Assembly (NCBI GenBank): GCA_032622095.1
Contig: CP136065.1
Location: 216,918,151-216,982,150 of the forward strand
Length of the DNA: 64,000 nucleotides
Direction: 5' to 3'
From: Siphonodentalium dalli
Lineage: Eukaryota > Mollusca > Scaphopoda > Gadilida > Siphonodentaliidae
Shown: piece after piece, positions 53,017 to 61,870 of the stretch
Numbering within the stretch: position 1 is the stretch's first letter
Layout of the letters: every line of letters starts with the position of its first letter
The notes under the pieces: model-generated
The model's database searches: none
What the model was told of the DNA's origin: nothing
Seen by the model: the letters and a program-made list of their open reading frames with translations, nothing else
Position numbers and translations under genes: made by a program

Positions 53017-55703
53017 TGTAACGCGCATACCCCCTTGGTGGAGGTGCCTATTCAACCTAACAACGCGAAGACAATAGTGGTGGCGTGGCTTGTGTCGAGT
53101 GGTCAACGAGACCAGGGGTTGCACACAATATGGAAAATAATAATATGTGGGTTCGTTTGAGACAGAATATATGAAAGAGAGAATATCAGAGAAAGATATA
53201 AGGTGACTCACAACATGTAACCTGACCCTGGATTTAGTGAAACGATGCTGGAGTGATGGGTTCCCTACGTTTACTCCTACCTAACTATGCTAAGTTGTTA
53301 TCACCCCAGCAGACCTATGAGCAAGTGTTGCATGTAGCTATTTAGAGCGACTGTCCGGTGCTTAGCGAGCATACTCTTGGGTGTGAATCAGCGAGGAATT
53401 AGCAAAATTGGGGCTAGTACTAATGGATGTGGATGTAGACAGCAGCTATGTAGAACGACTTCCAGTGCTTAGCAAGCACACATTTGTGTGTGAATTAGCG
53501 AGGAATGAGCAAAAGTGGGTCTACAGCTAATTGATGTCGATGTAGACAGCGAACTTGGGTGTCTACAATGAGAGAGAATGGGCTACAAATGTTTGGGACA
53601 GAAATGAGTTTGAGGTTTGGACCGGGTAGTCTGAGAATCTCTAACAACCTAGTGATAAGAATGGTGTTGACTTATTGGTTTGAGAGCGTTCTAAATCGTA
53701 GTAAGAAACGCCTCTCAACAACTATGTGGGTAGACTATATGGGGAATGAATCCTACACACCTACAGGGTTTGAGCGCTTTATAGTGACGTGGTAAGAAAC
53801 GCCTCTCAACAACTATATGGGTAGACTATATGAGGGAATGAATCCTCCACACCTACAGGGTTTGAGAGCTTTCTAATGACGTGGTAAGAAACGCCTCTCA
53901 ACAACTATATGGGTAGACTATATGGGGGAATGAATCCTACACACCTACATGATTTGTGAGTTTTCTAATGACGTGGTAAGAAACGCCCCTCAACACCTAT
54001 ATGGGTAGACTATATGGGTGTCGCGCAAAGGTGGTGTGTTTCTGAACAAGTGTATTGTTGGTACAATAGTAATATGGTGAAGCGCAATGGTGTTGTGTTT
54101 CTGAACATGTGTATTGTTGGCACAACAGGAATATGGTGAAGTGCAATGGTGGTATGTTTCTGAACAAGTGTAGTGTGGGTAACTACCAAGGAGAGGGTGT
54201 ATGACTAGAGTGTGTACTCAGACTAAACTCCACTCTGAACAACCAATTGTGATATTGCGTTGTCTTAATAACAAACATGAAATATCGACCCAATGATACA
54301 AGAGTCCTACAACAACCAGTCTCGAACTATGGTGAGAGTCTGGTGTACAACTACGAACTATGATAGAGCGTCCTGTATCAGTGTATATTATATCTCACGT
54401 GACTTTCTCGCATTCTGATTGGCTGCACACTGCTATACTATTTTACGATAGTACCCCAGTAGGATTTCTACATGCCTACTATTCTTTTTCTATTTATAGT
54501 AACAAACTCATTTCGCGAAATCGTGTTGCCGTCTGGAGATACGGCTAATCAGAAACTATACCTTGTTCGATACTTGTTGCAATATCGGTATATCATTATA
54601 TTTATTGGTGAATTGTAATCATCTTACAAATTTCCGATCATAGCTATCCAATGTATTTAATAGTTTGTCCGTTTAGTTGGCAAGCGACCAGTCCTAATTT
54701 TGTAATGCCAGTACACGTTATTTATAACTTCCTTTCCGTTTTCTAAAAGTTCGCCAAAATGTCTTTGCTAATGACGTATTTATAGAAATAAATGCATGAA
54801 TCATGAAGAGATGCTGTTAGATTTAACTAATAACAATATGCGCCCGTGCCATCGTCAAAAGAATGCCGTAAATTGTAAAATCTGAGACCGATATCCAAAT
54901 ACAAATTTGACAAAATCAGACACAGAAATTGTGAGAGAATTGACACCAATGTTCTATATAATATAATAAATAATGAATGTCTTGTCGTTGACTATGCCAA
55001 AATAGTGGTCCTCGAGGAGGAATAGTCCACTCGCCTGCGGCTCGTGGACTATTCCTCCTAGAGGACCACTATTTTGGCATAGTCAACTCCAAGCCATTCA
55101 TTATCTTTATAATAGTGCCTAGTTATCATACCAACCACCTAGTGTGGGGTAATTTACGACTCTAATAGAGCGTCCTATATAGTGTCCCGTTCTCCTATCC
55201 ACCACATAGTATGGTGTATCTACACCTCTCTAGAGAGGATGTCTTATTAAGCTAACAACTAACAAATGATCTATATTTAGAAACAACAATACAAAGAGAA
55301 TCGCGCAAAGGAACAATAAAAGAAAGCAAGAGAGCTTAGTGATTCCCGCCTGTCCATTTCGTGTTGAGCTGTCTATTATATACCCCTTAGTCACGTGGCT
55401 AGAAGACCCACGTGATACAAATCAATCTTATTGTTCCATCTCGCTGGAATATTCTAAGTAAGTTGGGGGAGTCCATAATTCTAGAGTTCCCATTATAAAG
55501 TAACATTCATAGGGATGTTTGATTTTACTTAATAAAATCTTTTAATTATCAAACCTTGAGTCCGCCTTCCCGACCTTCATGCATATATAGTGTTTTAATA
55601 ACCAACCATGCAGATATTCATGACGTTCAACCGCGAGTACAGCAACGTATCCCAATTATGTACCCATGTGTTTACTTTGATCACATGATGTCCTCTATGT
55701 AAA
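53017..55703 (-). mobile_element. LTR B, inverted, about 2.7 kb, with insertion
   Basis: It runs from TGTAACGCGCATACCCCCTT to GATGTCCTCTATGTAAA. Minisatellite units are at 53680-54010. The segment at about 54373-55128 is absent from LTR C and looks like an insertion; it carries a long palindrome. The right 0.5 kb matches the right end of LTR C closely. Confidence 0.75.
54967..55110. repeat. Long palindrome inside LTR B, arms about 64 bp
   Basis: GTTGACTATGCCAAAATAGT, then GGTCCTC-GAGGAGGAATAG, is mirrored at 55044-55087 with one mismatch over 44 bases. Outer ATAATGAAT segments also pair. The loop is about 13 bp. Confidence 0.93.
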
Positions 55704-58375
55704 TGTAACGCGCAGACCCCCTTGGTGGAGGTGCCTATTCAACCTAACAACACACAGATAAAGTGGTAGCGTAGCTTGTGTCGAGTGGTCAACGAGACCA
55801 GAGGTTGCACGCCAGATATAACATAATAGTATGTGGGTTCGTTTGAGACCGAATATGTGAGAGAGTGGATATAAGAGAGAGGTATAAGAGGATGATTCAC
55901 AACATGTAACCTGACACTGGATTTAGCGAAACGATGCCGGAGTGATGGGTTCCTTACCTACATTACCCTACACCTACCTAATCCCTACCTACATGTACTC
56001 CTACCTACACTAAGTTGTTATCACTCCAGCAGACCTATGGGCAGGTTTTGCAGGTGCTTTTTAGAACGATTGTTCTAGGATTTAGCGAGCATACACATGG
56101 GTGTTAACCAGCCAGGAATTTAGTGAGGAATTAGCGGATTTAGCGAAATGGTACTAGACCTAATGGTTGGCGATGTAGACAGCGAACTTGAGTGTCTACA
56201 ATGAAAGAATATGGGCTACAAACGTTTGGGAGAGAAATGAGATTGAGGTTAGGACATAGTGGTCTGAGAGCTTTCTAATGACGTATATAGAAACGCCTCT
56301 CACAACTATATGGGTACACTATATGGGTGTCACTTTTAGGGTACACTACATGGGTGGAATGAATCTTACACACCTACTGGGTTTGAGAGCTTTCTATCGA
56401 CGCATATAGAAACGCCTCTCAACAACTATGATGGTACACTATATGAATGGAATGAACCCCACACACCTACTGCGTTTGAGAGCTTTCTATGGACGTATAT
56501 AGAAACGCCTCTCAACAACTATGAGGGTACACTATGTGAGTGTCTGAATTATGTGAGTGGAATGAATCCTACACACCTACAGGGTTTGAGAGCTTTCTAT
56601 CGACGCATATAGAAACGCCTCTCAACAACTATGATGATACACTATATGAATGGAATGAATCCTACACACCTACTGGGTTTGAGAGCTTTCTATCGACGTA
56701 TATAGAGACGCCTCTCAACAACTATGAGGGTACACTATGTGAGTGTCTGAATGAGGGTACACTATGTGAGTGGAATGAATCCTACACACCTACTGGGTTT
56801 GGGAGCTTTCTATGGACGTATATAGAAACGCCTCTCAACAACTATGAGGGTATATACACTATGTGAGTGTCTGAATTATGTGAGTGGAATGAACCCCACA
56901 CACCTACTGGGTTTGAGAGCTTTCTATCGACGTATATATAAACGCCTCTCAATAACTATGAGGGTACACTATATGAGTGTCTGAATAAGGGGACACTATG
57001 TGAGTGGAATGAATCCTACACACCTACAGGGTTTGAGAGCTTTCTATCGACGCATATAGAAACGCCTCTCAACAACTATGATGATACACTATATGAATGG
57101 AATGAATCCTACACACCTACTGGGTTTGAGAGCTTTCTATCGACGTATATAGAAACGCCCCTCAACAACTATGAGGGTACACTATGTGAGTGTCTGAATG
57201 AAGGTACACTATGTGAGTGGAATGAATCCTACACACCTACTGGGTTTGGGAGCTTTCTATCGACGTATATAGAAACGCCTCTCAATAACTATGAGGGTAC
57301 ACTATATGAGTGTCTGAATAAGGGTACACTATGTGAGTGGAATGAATCCTACACACCTACTGGGTTTGAGAGCTTTCTATCGACGTATATAGAAACGCCT
57401 CTCAACAACTATGGGTGTCACGCAAAGGTGGTGTTGTGAACAAGACTATGAACAAGACTATATTGGTGTCGCGCAAAGGTGGTGTGTTCTGAACAACACT
57501 ATATGGGTGTCGCGCAAAGGTGGTGTTTTCTGATCAACACTATATGGGTGTCGCGCAAAGGTGATGTGTTCTGAACAACACTATATGGGTGTCGTGCAAA
57601 GGTGATGTGTTCTGAACAACACTATATGGGTGTCGCGCAAAGGTGAGGGTGTTCTGAACAACTCTATATGGGTGTCGCGCAAAGGTGAGGGTGTTTGAAC
57701 AGAGTGTATTCCAACTCAAATCCACTCCGAACAACCAATGTGAATGTGGGTTGTACTGACAATAACCATGACGATAGAGCGTCCTATATTGTGTCTCCTA
57801 TCCACCACCCAGTGTGGTGTACATTATACATCCACTATAACAGAGGGTCCTATACAGTCTCTCATATCCACCACCTAGTGTGGTGAATCTACACCTCTAT
57901 AGAGAGGATGTCTTATTAAGCTAACTATATTTAAAAACAATAATACAAAGAGAATCGCGCAAAGTAAGAAAGCAATTTAAGAGAGCTTAATGATTCCCGC
58001 TCGAAAGCTTGGTCGAGAATGTCCATTTTGTGTTAAACAGTCTATTATATACCCCTTAGTCACGTGGCTAGAAAACCCACGTGATATGAATCGATCTTAT
58101 TGGTCCAGCCCGCTGGAATATTCTAAGTAAGTTGGAGGAGTCCATAATTCTAGAATTCCTATTATAAAGCCACATTTGTAGGGGTGTTTGATTTTACTTA
58201 ATTAAATTCTTTAATTATCAAACCTTGAGTCTGTCATCACGACCTTCATGCATATATATAGTGTTTTAATAACCAACCATGCAGATATTCATGTCGTTTA
58301 ACAGCGAGTTTAGCAACGTATCCCAATTATGTACCCGGTGTTTACTTTGATCACATGATGTACGCTATGTAAACA
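55704..58375 (-). mobile_element. LTR C, inverted, 2.67 kb, apparently full length
   Basis: On the minus strand it starts TGTTTACATAGCGTACATC and ends GCGCGTTACA, giving TG...CA ends. It joins LTR B directly at 55703/55704 with 2 bp of the expected B terminus missing. No primer-binding site or coding region lies between B and C. Confidence 0.75.
56240..57420 (-). repeat. Expanded minisatellite inside LTR C
   Basis: Units of GAATCCTACACACCTACTGG, GTTTGAGAGCTTTCTATCGA and AGAAACGCCTCTCAACAACT alternate with short TGTGAGTGTCTGAAT spacers, about 10 units. It is followed by a second tandem block (57420-57690) of about 55 bp units with GGTGTCGCGCAAAGGTG. LTR C has more and more homogenised units than LTRs A and B. 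Confidence 0.9.
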
Positions 58376-58924
58376 ATATCAACCCAGAATTGGGGTCCCC
58401 AATAATATCGAGTTAAAACAATGCGTACTGTTATATCTACACTGGTCGGCCACACAAACACATAAAACGAGTCGAATTAAATACAAGATATATCAGGCCA
58501 TGCGTCCCTAAAATAAACATGCTTGTCCCTACGGGACTTAGACATATTTTACCGTTTAAGAATGATAGTTAGTTAGTCTTCTAATGTTACTTTATTTAGA
58601 ACAAAGGGAAAATGGCGAGTACCTGCTATTGTGCCAGACCCTCTCTGACACTCAGCGGAATGGAATGCAGGTGCTGTACTCATTCATTAATTTACCGTGA
58701 GACCGTGCCTGCTATAGCGCACGATACCATAGCCTTGATTCGGACTCTATAACTAAAGAGGAATAATGCAGAAATTCTTTGATTATGCTACCTATTGTCA
58801 TAAGGTACTCTACGAAGGATTATTACGTTGTGTTCCAAAAAGAGAGAAGGAGATATCGCTAAACTGGACCTCTAGTCCGTGAACGTGCAACTTATAATAA
58901 GACTTAACCCCCCCCCCCCCCATG
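58376..58924. other. Flank of LTR C, nothing recognised
   Basis: No gene or repeat recognised. A poly-C run of about 13 lies at 58909-58921. Confidence 0.5.
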
Positions 58925-59930
58925 GTTACACATGTATGGTATGTTAGGCAAGTTACATGTACACGTACCGGTAGTTGCAATGTTAAAACACATTAAACTG
59001 CATGGGTTAAAATTTGCAAATTCCCTCTTCATACATGTATATTTACACACTAAGTGTTGTCATCACTAAATCCAGCATTCTGATTGGTCGGCGCCCACGT
59101 GGCTAGTTGCAGTTATTTCTCGGTGAATGCGCAACGCCTCATAACACCAAGCTAATAACACCATCGATACGTCATTAGGTTTGGAAAGACGAACGCGTAA
59201 TGTTTTGGGCGCATTTGGACTCGCACAGGACTGACTTAATACATCATCGGGTTTCAATATGAAGAGAAATTGTTCCTATTAACTTTTGCCAAGGGTGCTA
59301 TTGGGTATTTTGGGCTGATCTTGTCACGATACACGTTACGATTTAAATAAATTTACAAAAGTGGATTTTTCGCTAAATGTTTATAAATATAAGGATTAAC
59401 TGTCATGTGGACTATTTTTATGGAGATGTAACGGTGAGGTAAGTGGTCATAACTTGTATGTAAAACCCTTCGGGTTTTACACAAGTTATGTCCACTTACC
59501 TCACCGTTACATCTCCATAAAAACAGTCCACATGACAGTTAATCCTTATATATGGTATGTTAGGCAAGTTACATGTACACGTACCGGTAGTTGCAATGTT
59601 AAAACACATTAAACTGCATGGGTTAAAAGTTGCAAATTCCCTCTTCATACATGTATATGGTATGTTAGGCAAGTTACGTGTACACGTACCGGTAGTTGCA
59701 ATGTTAAAACACATTAAACTGCATGGGTTAAAATTTGCAAATTCCCTCTTCATACATGTATATGGTATGTTAGGCAAGTTACATGTACACGTAACGGTAG
59801 TTGCAATGTTAAAACACATTAAACTGCATGGGTTAAAATTTGCAAATTCCCTCTTCATACATGTATATGGTATGTTAGGCAAGTTACATGAACACGTACC
59901 GGTAGTTGCAATGTATACCGGTACATGACA
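58925..59930. repeat. 105-bp tandem array, about 4.5 units, split by an insertion
   Basis: The unit has GGTATGTTAGGCAAGTTACA, CGTACCGGTAGTTGCAATG and TTGCAAATTCCCTCTTCATA. One unit is at 58935-59042 and the rest at 59550-59925. The 105-bp length keeps frames open on both strands, which explains the repetitive open frames there. Confidence 0.88.
59043..59551. mobile_element. Hairpin-ended insertion in the 105-bp array
   Basis: About 507 bp interrupt the array between TACATGTAT and ATATGGTATG. The right end is a near-perfect palindrome, 59387-59551, with arms of about 80 bp and a 4-base loop (ACCC-TTCG-GGGT-type centre). The left part contains CATTCTGATTGG at 59078 and no coding region. Confidence 0.75.
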
Positions 59931-60339
59931 TACTGGTAGACACTAAAATCATTATTTTAGTTCCAATCATTTACCCGTATGGTCGTCTCTACAATTGTGT
60001 CCACTGGGAGGTTATACAATGTATGTTCTAACTTAGATATCTGACACATTATAAATTTATAAATGGGAAAAATAATTTTATCTTGGGTGTTTACAAACAC
60101 AGCATTTTCGATCCGATGAATAATTATAAAACAATATATAAGAAACGAAACGAGTGTCAGTGAACAACAGCCACTGGAATAACAACGTATGTGACCTTGT
60201 AAGCGCCTTGAACATGTGTGTCGTCCTGGGAACTCCGAGATAACTTATCATTGGATCTAACATTCCAGTTAGACCACACCACATAACACAGTAGACAGTA
60301 TTTGTAACTTGTGAATTTTTAGATGACTCGCACTATATA

Positions 60340-60425
60340 ACGGATACCTTCCGCATAATGGTAACCTTCCGTATAACGGACACCTTCCGTATAACGGACA
60401 CCTTTCGCATAATGGACACCTTTCG
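60340..60425. repeat. Short tandem repeat, about 22 bp, 4-5 units
   Basis: Units of TATAACGGACACCTTCCG and CATAATGGACACCTTTCG alternate. Confidence 0.8.
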
Positions 60426-60469
60426 CATAATGGACAACAAATAAGTATTACGAAACGCTTATTGTGGTC

Positions 60470-61680
60470 GTTTATCTTTACTACGGTCCGAAGACATTTT
60501 AGCAGAATTGACGACTACAATTCAGTTTGTGAAAAAATAGTGCCGTTCAAACTTCTTGCCAGTCGCGGTAAGGTGATATAATTACATGTGTGTTTGTTGT
60601 GTTTAGTTCGCACTTAATTGTGTTGTTATTAGCTCACAGTCAATGCTCGGCTAGATGATTGCACGCACATCTCGCGTGCCCATGAATTCGCTTCTTGAAA
60701 CCGTAATCGCAACTACGGAGTACGGATGTGGAAAAATGATAACTGATCGACATAAAGAACACAAATTCTAGTGACGTAGTACCCTATTCGTAATTCTTAT
60801 CTATCGTTGTTAACCCTTTCAGTGCCAGGGTCCGATTTTTGTATCAACCCATATACCCTGTGCCAATGCATTCTCTTATATATGCGAGTCGACCATAGGT
60901 AGCTTCGCATATATAAGAGAATGCATTGGCCTAACAATTTTTCATCGTTTGTTATTATTTTTTACAATTTTATACAATTTTAATAATTTTTTTCTTATAT
61001 TCTTTAACAGACTTATTTTGTAGGTTTAGTGCCAGGGAATCTTACGTTTTTCATGGGCATCAAAATTATTACTATGAATATTTGGTGATAGTTTTGAGTT
61101 ATAACATGCCCCTAAGGTTTTATCCAGTTTGTTTTTAAATTCGCTATAGCATGCTATACCCCAAAAAAATTCAACCCAAAAAAATCTAAAAAGTTTTTTT
61201 TAATTTTTTAATTATTTTAGGGCCGATTTTACAGACCGTAAATTAGGGCCGATGAGATCGGCCCCTGGCACTGAAAGGGTTAATTATGTGAAAGGTGTTC
61301 GTTGAACTATACTACGAATTACGAATATAGCCAACAGTTGTCGTAAATTTTTCGACGGTCTAGAAACCTTTTTCGCAGATTGACGACTACGAGTCCGTTG
61401 GTGAGAAAATAGTGCCATTCAAACTTCTTGCCACTCACAGTAATGTGATATGGTTCTGTTTGCCTTGATTATTTTGTACTTAATTATGTTGTTATCAGGT
61501 CACATTCAATGAATAAGGATTGAATGATTGTTTGCAAAGCTCGCGTGCCCATACATGGATTCTCGAAACCTTAATCGCAACTACGGTTGTTGCGAAATGA
61601 CAACCGGCAGAAAGAACACACATTATGGGACGTATAGTCCCCTATTCGTAATTCTTATAAGTAGTAGTTCATTATGCGAA
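60470..61680. repeat. Direct duplication of about 320 bp around a TTAA MITE
   Basis: 60470-60805 and 61370-61680 share AAATAGTGCC-TTCAAACTTC, TTGTGTTGTTAT, TCGCGTGCCCAT, AATCGCAACTACGG and CCCTATTCGTAATTCTTAT. Divergence is substantial, so the duplication is old. It lies just downstream of the ZNFX1-like stop. Confidence 0.75.
60810..61283. mobile_element. TTAA MITE (CCCTTTCAGTGCCAG family), 474 bp
   Basis: TTAA at both ends, CCCTTTCAGTGCCAGGG at the left and CCTGGCACTGAAAGGG at the right. It contains the GCCAATGCATTCTC...GCATTGGC palindrome near 60865-60935. Subterminal ATCGGCCC motifs match the element at 7844-8089. Confidence 0.85.
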
Positions 61681-61870
61681 AGGTGTAAAATGCCGGATCA
61701 CTGCCGCATGTTTCGACAGTAAATGAGTTCAGATTGGCATTATGTCAGCGGGTAACTGGGAATTATTCGACATCATTCTGTTTCTTGAAAGATTGATCAG
61801 ACATTGATTCCGTCCGTTTTCGTCATTACGCCCCTGTACAGTAATGTCGTTATTCAAGCTTTCAGTTGAA

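Noticed and set aside
48031-54334. DIRS-type retroelement, because terminal repeats are inverted
   Set aside because: The element has a tRNA primer-binding site, an aspartic protease and Gypsy-like RT lead-in, and no tyrosine recombinase was seen. Rearrangement of an LTR element fits better.
59496-59928. Repetitive open frames on both strands
   Set aside because: The 105-bp unit is a multiple of three, so stops are absent by periodicity.
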